A DNA stretch of 64,000 nucleotides from Plantago major (taxonomy: Eukaryota; Streptophyta; Magnoliopsida; Lamiales; Plantaginaceae). A program made the position numbers and the translations under genes. The stretch covers positions 15,901,200-15,965,199 of the forward strand of contig CM048843.1 of assembly GCA_026545765.1 (NCBI GenBank), in the 5' to 3' direction. Positions 28,584-40,436 of this stretch are shown here, one piece after another (positions within the stretch are counted from its first letter, which is position 1; each line of letters begins with the position of its first letter). Under the pieces are notes generated by a model. That model was not told the origin of the DNA, searched no databases, and was given only the letters and a program-made list of their open reading frames with translations.

Positions 28584-28919
28584 ATAAGATCAAACACAAG
28601 ACCTCTTGTAAATTAGAGCTTTTGGGGCCTCAACTCTGTAAACCAGTTTATGCCTGATTGCAGGAAGGTAATGATTTGAATCCCAGAGAAAAAATTATAA
28701 ATTCATTAGATCCAGCTAGGAACTGTTCCATTGATAAGCTCTATTGAAAACACTGCAGTTTCACTTACACACAAACAGATAACATAAAAATTCGATCTTT
28801 GTCTACCTCAAACATCTCAAAACCATCTAATTAAAAGAAAAACTAGAATCAAGATTCAACGAAGCTAGAAATCAAATTCTGAAGAAAAAAGAAGACTTAG
28901 AAAGAAATTAACCCTTACC

Positions 28920-29582
28920 GCAGATGCAGGCGATCTTTAACAATGTGATTGAGAGAGAAACCCAGAAGGAGGATGAATCCAACGCTCAATTATCAGTAAT
29001 CTGCAACAAGAAAGGTAATTTTTTTATTCTTTTTTTCTTTCTCTCTCTCTAGGAGTGAAATTTTCCCTATCTGCCTATCTAACACACACTTGCAGCTTGC
29101 AGGCAGTAGATATGTCTTATGGTTTGGCCTTGGGTATATGTATGGATTAGGTATGTATTGGTTTGTTTGAGATGAGAAGATGAGATGAGATGTGCTTATT
29201 CTTTTTATTGTCTTTGTCTTCAAAGATTCTCTGACTTCTTCTTTCTTTCATCTAACTACTAGTACTAACCCGTGGCATCCGTGGCAATGCCACGGTATAG
29301 TTGACTTTTAATAACAAATAAAAATGGGTGATAAAATAAATTAATCGAGAAAATAAGATAGTTAAATTTATGTGAATAACGTTGATCATGGTGTCGGTCG
29401 GTAGTCCTTCTTCATTCAATATTATATCATTGAGTGTTTATTTATGTTAACTATAGAAAAATATAAAAATAGGGTCCTACCGTATCCGACCTGTTAATTA
29501 GTAACAGGTACATGTGTTTTTTTAAACTTTTACATGCAAGAGGTTCGATCACGGGTGAGCCCATGTAATTTAATTAGCTTAT

Positions 29583-29585
<3 letters not shown>
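28920..29585. other. bZIP 5' flank
   Basis: Probable leader exon and promoter of the bZIP gene, with a pyrimidine-rich run at 29020-29055 and a small inverted repeat CGTGGCATCCGTGGCAATGC followed by CACGG at 29271-29295. No gene seen. Confidence 0.4.

Positions 29586-29636
<51 letters not shown>
29586..29636. repeat. (TA)n microsatellite, left flank of the Copia element
   Basis: Nearly uninterrupted TA units ending exactly at the left LTR. A matching TA tract lies on the other side of the element (37109-37190). Confidence 0.9.
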
Positions 29637-29640
<4 letters not shown>

Positions 29641-30513
29641 AGAAGCGTAGATTGGTATACGGGCGATTTTGAGCGATGTTACTATTGATGTTGAGTCAAC
29701 ACGAATTTACAACAATGAAATGTGTTCTACTAAACTACGACAAAGAACTGTAATAATGTAACTCAATAAAGTGCAGCGGAATAAAACTGAACACGAGATT
29801 TCTCAAGCCGCTATAAAAAGATACCGACGGTGCCGAAGCAAAACTTCTACTAAAATTGAAAAGTAGAATTACAAAAAGAAGTTTAATTCAATCACAAACG
29901 ATTGATTAAACTTACAAAAAAAACTAGACGTAGAACAGATAAGAAAAACCTATTCTAGTTCAATGATACTAGAGTAATTCTCAATCTTTAGAGAACACTC
30001 ACAAGTAAACACCGAGATAAAGGTCTAGTAAAGCAAGACGCCTAAAACATATAATCTTCGTTCTTCAAAGGCAAATCGGCAGCCTTGCATTGGCTTGATC
30101 TTCTCATATATATAGATGCCAGGATCGATCTCATGGAGAAGGCTCAAGCCCAAGTCGAAACCTGTTGGGTTTCTTTCATAAGGAAACTGCCTTTGATGTA
30201 TTAATGGTATAAGGAGTCTTCTAGATATCAATCTCTTTCAATCATTATGGCAGCTTCCTTCTTGCATTATGCTTCTTATTTTCCTTTTGCTCTGATTGCG
30301 TTTTGCTACAAAGAATCGCTACATTGCCTGCTACAGTGACGTTTTGCTACAGTGATTGCTACAGTAACCAATCGTGATCCATTAAGCATGTTGAGGCCCA
30401 ACTTGATATATCCTACAAAATAACCATATAAAAACAACTACAATTGTCGAATCGGTTAATAAACAAAGAAAGGCCGAATTAACAAAACAAGTGCAATATA
30501 AATTGCACTTTCA
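29637..30513 (-). repeat. 3' LTR of the Copia element
   Basis: 877 bp, aligning end to end with the copy at 36181-37100. It contains repeats of TTGCTACAGTGATTGCTACA and one palindromic ATGTTGAGTCAACA motif. Confidence 0.9.
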
Positions 30514-32052
30514 ATCTCCCCCTTAATTCTTGCCTTTCTTCACAAAAACCTGAAATGTAGTTTGTAGGAAAACACAAGGTAATATCAAGCAACTCCCCCT
30601 TGCTCCAAGAACTCCCCCTTAATACAAAAAACCAAGAGTACAAACATTCTCCCCCTTTTTTGTGAGGAAAGAAAGAAAACAAAGTTCTTTTACAGAAACT
30701 TCACCATCTTGGTAATCTGTTGAGGACTTGCAGACAAAGTACTAATGTTGTCGAAACGATGTTGACTCAACATTGTACTCAACACTGGCAAAGAAAGTAG
30801 CAAAAGGTGACTATAGACGGATCACCGAAGGCGAATCGTGAATAGAGTGGATGGTCAGCTGGAGGGCAGTGATGTGAAGAGAGCGGAAGGTCAAGTACAC
30901 AACTTACAAGATAAGTCATGATGGGTGTTGTTGGGTTTGCGTCAAGGTAGATTCCTGCAGATATATATCAAAGCAACGAAAAACTGTGCACAACTGTTAA
31001 TTAAAGATTAAAGTTGCAAGTAAAACAGTTATCCGTCAAGTCAACGTAATCGAGATGCAGATAAACCCTAGGAGGTTGACCAAAATCTTGATCTTAAAGA
31101 AAGTGACATGAAATGCAATACAGAATGCGAAACCCAAAACCCAAGAAAACACCTTAGACCTACCCTCAAACCCAAAACACGAAAAAAAAAATAAAAGCAT
31201 GAGAGTTAAGTAACCAGATTTCAAAGATTGATCGATGTTGACTGAATGTTGACTCAACATTGGTGACAACATCGGAAATCAGACCACTCTTAATGTAAGT
31301 CACCAGAAACCAAGTCTCAAATGTGCGATTCGATTAACACCTTGATCTGCAAAACAGAAGAGAAAGGAATACCAAAGAAACACACCCAACATTGCCTCAA
31401 AAGTAAATTGAACAATTAGCATAAGTTTGAGTGGGGTGACCATGAGACCGTGAACCATGTCAAATAATTGGAACACGTATGAATCGCTCCAAAGCCGGCT
31501 TTATGCGGAGTTAGGCAAACACACGTCTCATGGCATAAAGATCACTCATTTGACTATATTGGGTAATTTGGTACTCAGAAAGTGAACCAGCAGCATTACG
31601 AGAATCGGCACTTTTGTGCGTGTCGGTTTCCAGTACAGGCCATCAACCCTCACGACATATGACACATTGGCCACGTCGATATCTGGATAGTATTTGGAAC
31701 CTGCCCAACACGATCCTCGTGAAACACTTGAGCCCTTTTATCATAATTCATTAGATTTATTAAGCATAAAGAGCGGAGGCAACATCAAGTGCGAGTCAAG
31801 GTGCAGTAAAATAGCCAAAAAGCAGCAAAAGTGGGTTTTACATAAAGCAAACACACAGGAGACTCGATACCTTTCAACCTTGGTTTCAAACAGCCGTTCA
31901 AACCCTAAGCATCACCACTGTAAGCTACAAACCAAGAACAACCAGAGACCAGTACAGAAGCACAGGAGCACAGAAACACAAAACAGAACTAAAAGCATAA
32001 AAGAAAACAGCATCACTGATTCTAATTTTCCAATGTTGACTGTGATGTTGAG

Positions 32053-32715
32053 TCAACATTGGTACTCAACAATGACAATCACAGAGAGCATGCATCGAGA
32101 GATCTTCAAGACCAAGAATCTCTCACTATTTAAGGGTTTGGTAAAAATATCTGCAGGTTGATTTGTTGTGTCTATGTGTTCTATGTCAATCACTTGCTTA
32201 TTGACCAAGTCCCTAAGGAAATGATGCCTAATATCTATGTGCTTAGTGCGAGAGTGCTGAACAGGGTTCTTAGAGATATGTATGGCACTAAGGTTGTCAC
32301 AGAACATCAAAAGGGTAGCACTTTGTAGACCATAGTCATGCAGCATATTTTTCAACCAGACTAGTTGAGACACACAACTCCCAGCTGCTACATATTCAGA
32401 TTCAGCAATTGAAAGTGACACAGTTGCTTTCTTGCTATACCAAGACACCAAATTTGGACCAAGATAAAAGCAACCTCCACTAGTGGATTTTCTATCATCT
32501 AGATCACCAGCCCAATCAGAATCACTAAATCCCACCAGATTAGTGTTTGTATCACATGCAAACCATAATCCAAAATTAACAGTTCCTGATATATATCTAA
32601 GGATTCTTTTAACGACAGTTAAATGGGGGCTTTTAGGGTTGGACTGATACCTGGCGCGCACACACAGAGAGCATGATATCAGGTCTACTGGTAGACAGAT
32701 ACAGAAAGCTTTCAA
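32053..32715 (-). pseudogene. Copia RNase H region (fossil)
   Basis: Contains the Copia RNase H blocks SDSDWAGDLDDRKSTSGGCF, SLSIAESEYVAAGSC and the tail TKHIDIRHHFLRD. Part of the element at 29637-37100. Confidence 0.85.
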
Positions 32716-34103
32716 TCATTGATCTGTACAATGTTGGGTCAACATCTGCGCCAACATCGATTCTGCTCAGCTTCAGAGAGGTACCCATAAGTGTACTGCA
32801 TGATTTAGAGTTCTCCCGGACACGAAAGAAGCTGAGTTCACCAATCATATTCATCTCAAAGGTACCTATCATAGTTTGCACAAACTGATGTACTATGGAA
32901 AGATTAGTCAAGTTAAGCACAATATAATCTTCTTTTGCACGATTGCAATTGTGGGGATCAGCCACCACGTAGCAGTTGTCGAGACACTGTACTGTCATGT
33001 CATGTCAAAACATTTCTTCTTGCAAGTATGTACTTTACAAGTGTGTTTGTTAAATTTGACCTTCAAATCATCATCACACACATGACAGACACTTAAGGTT
33101 AGCAGTTAAACCTTCAACCAACAGTACATTTTTCAAGGTTGGAAAACCATCAAGAGTTAACACCCCCTTCCCAAGTACTTTACTCTTGTATCCTCCTCCA
33201 AAAGTTACCATTCCAGTCTTTTGAGAGACAAAGTTAGAAAGATAACTCAAGGTTCCTGTCATATGTCTTGAACATCTGCTATCAAAGTACCATCTACCTG
33301 CATTGTTAGGAGAGGTAGCAACAGAAAAAGCAACATTACAGGCAATCTTTTTCCTAGGAGCCCAAATTCTCTTATACTTTTCTCTAGAGTTTTTCCGCCC
33401 AATGGGTTTACCATTACGGAGCGATGTAGAAGAAGCGCTTTAGAAACAAACTTTCCGAAGCAGAAATGTTGATTTCGATGTTGACTCAAAAGAGTTCTCA
33501 ACATTAGATTTTTCATTCTTCTTAACAGGAGCACCCAAAGGAACAGTTTTGGAGCAGACACTTCAGAGAGACAAAGCAAGAGGAACTTCTGATTGGCGAT
33601 TGTTGCATATCTTACCGTGTCCTTGTAGTTTTCGAGTGTTTCCTCTTAAGGTCATTCTCCCACCGGTGCTTAGATGACTTGAGAACTTAGATGATCTTTG
33701 CGAATCCTTGAGGGTGGATCACCTCGATGGAATCCAGAGGCAGTCGGTTCGAGCAGTGTTCATCTTCATTTCAGAGATGATTCATCCGATGAGCTCTCCC
33801 CTGCAATGTTGGCGCGATGTTGACTCAACATTGTGATCAACATGACTCCATCTTCTCCGACGATGGCGAGATCGGGAATCGGTATAGAACCCGTGATCGA
33901 TTTAGTACATTTGCAGTGCGATGCTTTTTCCGATGCACATCTCAACTTCTTTTTCAAAGGGCACCGAGTCATCAAAAGTAACGTTAATGATTCTTGAGCA
34001 GTTTGTTTCCTTAGATTATACACCTATATGCATGGCTATTAAGAGAGTAACCAACAAAATGCCTTTATCACTTTTTGCATCAAACTTGCCTAAATGTTCT
34101 CTA

Positions 34104-35367
34104 TCATTGAGAATATAGCAAACAACCAAACACATGAAAGTACTTAAGATTAGGCTTCTTACCATTTAGAATCTCATAGGAGTGGTTGAAGTTCGGTCTA
34201 AGGTAGACTCTATTTATTATGTGACAAGCAAGATTTGACTTGACCCACAATCTTTTTGAAAGGTTCATGGAACTCAACATAACCCTAGCCATTTCTTGTA
34301 AGGTCCGATTCTTTCTCTCAGCCACTCCATTTTGTTGTGGAGTTTTGGGTGCAGAAAACTCATGAAAGATTCCTTTCTTTTTAAAAATCAAGAAAGGTTT
34401 GATTCTCAAATTCCTACCATGATCCGACCTAATGCGTTGGACAACGGTAGCATATTGATTACTAAACCTAGCATGGTTTCTTGAAGGAATCAAAAGTTTG
34501 ATTTTCTTTTAAAAAACTTACCCAAGTAAATCGAGAAAAATCATCAACTATGACACAGATGTACTTCTTACCACCTAGACTGTCTACCTTAATTGGTCCC
34601 ATTAAGTCCATATGTAAGAGTTCGAAGCAGTTGGATGTACCTATTTTCTGCCCTTCGGTTTGTAAGGATGTATGCACAACTCTAGTTTGTTTACCTTTTA
34701 GGCAGTCACCGCACACTTGCTTTCCGGCATTGCTCAGCTTCGACAGTCCTCTAACCGCATCCAGTTTGATGAGCCTTTCAATGTTCCTATAGCTTACATG
34801 GCCAAATTTCTTATGCCAAGTCACAGCTTCATCATCTCTTGCCTCAATTTGTTCGTCAGTGAGTTCTTCTTCAAGAGAATGATCTGCAGACAAATCAACT
34901 GAACCATGCAAACAATAGACATCAGTAGACATTGAGTTTTCAGAGTCAGAAACTTTTTCCCTGAATATTTCTTTGCACGTCTGTGAGTCATCATAATCAA
35001 AGAAGAGAACCTGAGACGATGTTGAGTTTTCATTGTTGACTAAACATCGATTTCCAACATCGTCCAGAACAGAGGACAGAGCTGCAACACGACCTTCTGA
35101 AGCATCAGATTCATGTTCATCACCTGAAACATCACTGAGACAAGCAAACAAAGTCTTTTTCTTCTTACGAAGAGAGTTAGCACATTCATTCTGATAATGT
35201 CCCCATCCTTGACATTCAAAACATCTAACTTTGCTAAGTTGAGCAGGACTTAAACTAGGGAATCTCATGTCTTTTAAACTTGTTTGTGCCTTTTGAATTG
35301 CTTGAAGAGCCTTTGTTAGAATTCTTTCTAAAGCTGGTTTTGTTGAACTTTCTACGCAACCTAGCAA
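34104..35367 (-). pseudogene. Copia zinc knuckle, pre-integrase and integrase region (fossil)
   Basis: Recognisable parts are the CCHC knuckle CFECQGWGHYQNEC, the pre-integrase HKKFGHVSYRNIERLIKL, and integrase core blocks HMDLMGPIKVDSLGGKKY, VDDFSRFTWVSFL and HEFSAPKTPQQNGVAERKNR. Part of the element at 29637-37100. Confidence 0.85.
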
Positions 35368-36151
35368 GAGCTTTATCGAAATCTTCTTCAGTCATCTCAT
35401 CAGATTCATCACTACTGCTTTCAGACTCAGAGATTTTTGATTTTGAGTGAAGAGACATACTATGACTTTTCGTACCTTTGCGTTCATTCTGTTGGAGCTC
35501 AAAATTTTTCAAATTGTTCATCAGAGTATGAAAATCCATAGTAGCCAGGTTTTGAGTATCTTCCAAAACAGTTCGTTTTATGTCAAATTTTGAAGAAAGA
35601 GTACGAACAGCTTTGAAAATCAGTTGCTTATTATACATAGCATCACCTAGCAGTTGAATATCATTTGAAATAGTGAGCAGTTTATCAAAATAAGAATCAA
35701 TGGTTTCTTCTTCTGCCATTCTCAAGTTTTCAAATTTTGACCAAAGCAGTTGAAGTTTAGTTTGCTTAATACTGTTATCACCTTCACAATGATTTTGCAA
35801 CAAATCCCAAGCTTGTTTAGCAGTAGTGCAATTCTGAATGAGCTTAAACATATGTGGATCAATATGCGAAAAAATAGAATTCAAACCTTTTTCATTGTAA
35901 GAGCTAGCAAGAAAATCATCACCTGACCATTGAGCTTCTGGTTTAGGAATGACATCTCCATCAGCGTCTGGTCCTATGGTAGGCCACACATAGCCTTCAA
36001 GAACAGATTTCCATGCACGCCCTTCAATGGATTTGATATACGTTCTGATCCGTATTTTCCAGTAGTGGTAGTTCGACCCATCTAGCACAGGTGGCCTGTT
36101 GACACTTGAATTGACAACGTCCATTGTAGTAGTACCAAATCCAGACACCAA
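35255..36151 (-). pseudogene. Copia gag region (fossil)
   Basis: Capsid-type sequence with NRPPVLDGSNYHYWKIRIRT, the usual Gag entry motif of SIRE-like Copia elements, and a C-terminal Ser/Glu-rich stretch. It lies just downstream of the primer-binding site. Confidence 0.85.
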
Positions 36152-36180
36152 TTAATTAGGTGGCTGGCTCTGATGCCACT

Positions 36181-37100
36181 TGTTAGAACTGTAGGACCGG
36201 GATTGGTACTTCTGGACAGTTTTGAACGATGTTGACTATTGATGTTGAGTCAATTCACGACGATGACAAAGGAATGTTCTACTAAACTACGACAACGATG
36301 GCTGTAATTGACAGAATTCAATAAAGTGCAGTGGAATAAAACTGAACACGAGATTTCTCAAGCCGGTATAAAAAGATACCGACGGTGCCGAAGCAAAACT
36401 TCTACTAAAATTGAAAAGTAGAATTACAAAAAGAAGTTTAATTCAATCACAAACGATTGATTAAACTTACAAAAAAAACTAGACCTAGAACAGATAAGAA
36501 AAACCTATTCTAGTTCAATGATACTAGAGTAATTCTCAATCTTTAGAGAACACTCACAAGTAAAACACCGAGGTAAAGGTCTAGTAAAGCAAGACGCCTA
36601 AAACATATAATCTTCGTTCTTCAAAGGCAAATCGTGACCTTGCATTGGCTTGATCTTCTCATATATATAGATGCCAGGATCGATCTCATGGAGAAGGCTC
36701 AAGCCCAAGTCGAAACCTGTTGGGTTTCTTTCATAAGGAAACTGCCTTTGATGTATTAATGGTATAAGGAGTCTTCTAGATATCAATCTCTTTCAAATCT
36801 CACTTTCCTTATAGCATCAAATTCTTCCTTGAATCATTATAACTTCCTTCTTGCATTATGATTCTTATTTTCCTTTTGCTACAAGTTCTGCTTTGCTACA
36901 AGAATCGCTACATTGCTTCGCCATGACGTTTTGCTACAGTGATTGCTACAGTAACCAATCGTGATCCATTGAGCATGTTGAGGCCCAACTTGATATATCC
37001 TACAAAATAACCATAGAAAAACAACTACAATTGTCGAACCGGTTAATAAACGAAGAAAGGCCGAATTAACAAAACAAGTGCAATATAAATTGCACTTTCA
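36181..37100 (-). repeat. 5' LTR of the Copia element
   Basis: 920 bp, slightly longer than its partner at 29637-30513. It ends next to the tRNA-Met-type primer-binding site at about 36165-36180. Confidence 0.9.
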
Positions 37101-37110
37101 ATATTATCTA

Positions 37111-37193
<83 letters not shown>

Positions 37194-37195
37194 AA
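37101..37195. repeat. (TA)n microsatellite, right flank of the Copia element
   Basis: TA tract that continues the microsatellite split by the Copia insertion. Confidence 0.9.
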
Positions 37196-38181
37196 AACAT
37201 TATCCCTCAAACGAAACCAAAATAAAATACAAAAGTATACACAATCAATAGGGTTGTTCCAAATAACCCCCGCACTGGTATGTGGTCACCCCACAACACA
37301 CACAAAAAATATTATACAAACTTAATTTCACATATTACGGTTGTTTTTTTCCAACCCACCGGTTCCCAACAACTCCGCGTTGGTATGCATCACCCCACCA
37401 AAGACACAAAAATTATTATTCTACAAACATAATTTCACATGGTACGATTGCCCCCCCCAACCGGCCTGTCATGGAGATCAAGAAATTACAGAGAAGATCG
37501 AAGACATTTTCTCCGCCTAGAGAGTATAAGTTGATCCCCCTCCCCCGGCTCGTTATGGAAATCAAGAAAGTAGAAAGAAGATCGAATTGAGTCTCCCCAC
37601 CTAGAGAGTATCAGATCCCCAGGCCCGTTATGGATCAAGAAAGTACAGCGAAGATCGAAGAGAGTTTCCCCCGTCTAGAGAAAGTATATGCATTCACCCC
37701 GGGAAAAAATGTACTTTGTACTAACTTAATCATAAAATGGTGCGCTCGGGTCTTGTAACAAAGACGTGGAACGAGTTCGAGTATATGCTAGACCGGACCT
37801 GAACAACATTATTTCGCACGAGGTTGAATTCGGGTTGGATAGAACCAGTCCTTCCGGACAGAGACCGTAGAGAAGAGAACCCTTATACCTCATTATACCT
37901 CATACATAAAGAAAAGGAACTTGAAAGTCTTCACGTGTAAAATGTTGTTGATAGACATGTAAAGATCAACACATCACCAATTAGTTCATGTGTACCTTTT
38001 CTATATCCTGGAACTGAAAAAAGCATGTTTAGTAACATATATACCACTCTAACAATATATGCTAAAACGATCTTGGTGTGAATAATACAAATATATCAAA
38101 CCAATATCATAATGAGAACACCGATAATATATGTGCTAAAACGTTACCCTCACGTTTAACTTGGCAAAGCTTAATTCTCCA
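37196..38181. other. Intergenic DNA with a three-unit tandem repeat
   Basis: No gene. Three diverged units of about 60-75 bp lie at 37460-37690, each containing GATCAAGAAAGTACAGCGAA or a variant, GAAGATCGAA and CCTAGAGAGTAT. Two short segments near 37265 and 37370 share CACCCCACMACA and TTTCACAT motifs. Confidence 0.5.
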
Positions 38182-38460
38182 TCAAATGCCTGAATTTCTT
38201 TGAAAATTGAAATAAAGGGTCAAGTTAAAATTTGTCAATTTAAGAGATCTAATCACCAAAGAACAATCCCTTTCAATTACTACATGTTGCCACTCAAAAT
38301 CTCGAACAAATTTTGTTCTTAATTTAGCTGGCCAACCTTCCGCATTTTCAGCAACCATAAGACATAAAAAAAAAAAATCACCAAGCAATAACATTGCCCT
38401 CATATCCCTAGCAACAACACTAATACGTCCCCTTATTCGGACTCTGCTCAACCGTATCAA
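38182..38460 (-). pseudogene. Degenerate RNase H-like domain of LINE type
   Basis: A 92-codon minus-strand frame. It shows remnants of the plant LINE/RVT_3 RNase H domain: GRISVVARDMRAMLLLGDFF, then a displaced alanine-rich helix (ENAEGWPAKLRTKFVRDFEW) and the strand QHVVIERDCSLVIRSL with its catalytic-type Asp. No reverse transcriptase is nearby. Decayed fragment. Confidence 0.5.
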
Positions 38461-40198
38461 TATTTCACGTAGGATGGCTGGAATTTGAATGAATCTAGTG
38501 GATTTAGCCCATCAACTTTATATATTACAGTATATTCAAAGTAGTATAATAATTCAAAAAGTTTCACTAAGTTTGTAATTCAATTTAAATCTCATCCGTT
38601 GATCTTACTAATTCAATTTGAATCTGGTACGTACATGTGTCATTGTTTCAGTAGAGGTGCAGAGTTCGAATTCCATTGGCGTAAGTTTCTTCCTTTTATT
38701 TATTATTTTTCAATATTTTCTCTCTCTTTTTTTTTTTCAATCACAGATTCATTGGTTTATATAAAAACCCTTACCACACGTAGTGTGTTACGTAAATGCT
38801 AGTATTTATTTATAATATATATAAGTGCACAACTATTAGAGTTGTGCAATTGAGTACTTAATTTAAGTTAAATTGAACCGATTTGTGATACGCATGTAAA
38901 TTAGACTTTAATTACAAAAAACCAATATGTTTTATTCATTCTAATTCTAAGCCCTAACGCAACTCCAACAAAATCAATTCATCATTAAAAAACTCAATTT
39001 ATCTTCTCTAATTACATTTCAAGCCCTAAATCAACCCCAACAGAATCAATTCATCATTAAAAAATCTCAATATGTCATCTCCAATAAATTCAAAACCCTA
39101 ATCGAACTCCAACAAAATCAATTCATCATTAAAGGAAAAAAAAAACAACGAAACCAATATTTATTCTCCATCTTCTTTAATCAAATTGGAACAGATCAAT
39201 TCACACTATCCAAAATCTTAATTCAACTAAAAAAGATAATTCGTTATCAGAAACAACGATTGCACTTACCTTCATATACTTTTATTATTATTCATAATTA
39301 GATGCCATAATGACAAGCTCACGATCTAGTTATATTATATAAGAACACCCAACTGATAATCTGAGCGCTAAAACATTAGCCTCACGTTTAACCTGGCAAA
39401 ACATCATGGAACAAAATTCTCGCCCCCCTATTCGGACTTTGCTCAGCCGTATAATCAAAATTTATAATTGAAAATCTAAATATCTATTAATTTCTTGTTA
39501 AATAGATGGGTGGAGTATTAAATATTTAATAAATGCTCTATTTTTTAAATTCCATTATTTTATTTTATCTTCTTTAATGAATATATATTTTATTTTAGTG
39601 AATAAAATAATTTATTTAATTAATAATAATAATTTAGATTAGTGTCTATAGATTCGTCTTGTCACGGTGAATTCAAATATATGTTCACAATATTTTTCGG
39701 AGTTTTGTAGAATAAATTTATATTTATTTAATAAAAACTATATATGCAGCCACCAAAAATAAATACTGGAAGATATACTGGTTGAAAATGCAACTAATTC
39801 CATAAAATTTCACGTATATTGAATTTATTTAATAAATACTCTATTTTTAAATTTCCATTAATTCATTTTATCTTATTTAATAAATTTATATTTTATTTTA
39901 ATGAATAAAATGATTTCTTAAAATAATACTATTCAAGATTGGTGTCTATGGATTCATCTTGTCACGACGAATTCAAATATATGTTCAAAATATTTTTCGG
40001 ATTTTTGTAGATAAAGTTATATGAAATTTAATAAAAACTATATATGTAGACAACATACAAAAAATAACAATGAAATATATTATTGTTAAAATACAACTAA
40101 TTCCACAAAATTCCACGTAGGATTGAATTAATCTGGTAGGGTTTAGCCCCTTGTGATTTACATAATATATGGATGGATGGATGGATTTAACAAATGTG
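38461..40198. other. Intergenic repeat-rich DNA
   Basis: No gene. It holds a large tandem duplication (39530-40125). At 39366-39455 a shortened copy of the sequence around the RNase H fragment recurs: CTAAAACATTAGCCTCACGT compares with about 38130, and CCTATTCGGACTTTGCTCAG with about 38432. At 38960-39130, AATCAATTCATCATTAAA recurs three times. Confidence 0.5.
39530..40125. repeat. Diverged tandem duplication, period about 300 bp
   Basis: Each unit runs from TTTAATAAATRCTCTATTTT through GATTAGTGTCTATAGATTCG (or GATTGGTGTCTATGGATTCA), CTTGTCACG and ATTCAAATATATGTTCA to AACTATATATG and CAACTAATTCCA. AT-rich, non-coding. Confidence 0.75.
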
Positions 40199-40436
40199 TA
40201 AGTCTCTGAAGCGACGGTGTTATATAAAGATCAAAAAAGACGGACAAACATTACAGTTATAGCTAAAAAAATTACAGGTTTTATTAAGAACATCAGTGAT
40301 ATACATTACATAAAAATGATATAAAATATTCACTCATAAAACATTATTGATATTGTTTAAAACATTACGCATATAATTAAGAACATTAATTCGTCTCTCA
40401 GGTCTCTCATTAATACACGTCTCTTTTAAGACTTTG
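40199..40436. mobile_element. MITE, copy 2 of the 10704-10902 family
   Basis: Ends TAAGTCTCTGAAGCGACGGT and ACACGTCTCTTTTAAGACTTTG. The interior matches the copy at 10704-10902 over most of its length with small indels. Confidence 0.65.

Larger units (their letters stand above)
27242..28919 (-). other. bZIP 5'UTR and its leader intron
   Basis: The leader resumes at 27242-27259 after an acceptor (TTGCAG). The upstream leader exon ends at 28919 with donor GTAAGG. The intron between them (27260-28918) holds an (AAAT)n microsatellite and a plastid DNA fragment. The leader exon upstream of 28919 contains CT-rich sequence around 29030-29055. Transcript boundaries are inferred from splice consensus only. 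Confidence 0.55.
29637..37100 (-). mobile_element. Copia LTR retrotransposon (SIRE-like), broken
   Basis: A 7464-bp element on the minus strand. The LTRs are at 36181-37100 (5') and 29637-30513 (3'), each beginning TGTTAGAA and ending TTTCA on the plus strand. A primer-binding site like the 3' end of initiator tRNA-Met (TGGCATCAGAGCC) adjoins the 5' LTR, and a purine tract (AAGGGGGAGAT) adjoins the 3' LTR. Gag, zinc knuckle, integrase and RNase H are recognisable in Copia order, while the reverse transcriptase is mostly not. The coding region is interrupted in several places, so the copy is dead. The LTRs remain very similar by eye, with small indels, so insertion looks fairly recent. The target was a TA microsatellite, which hides the 5-bp duplication. 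Confidence 0.88.

Noticed and set aside
28425-28616. A functional nuclear ndhH gene
   Set aside because: Only about 13 percent of the protein is present, with no start or C-terminus; it is a plastid insertion.
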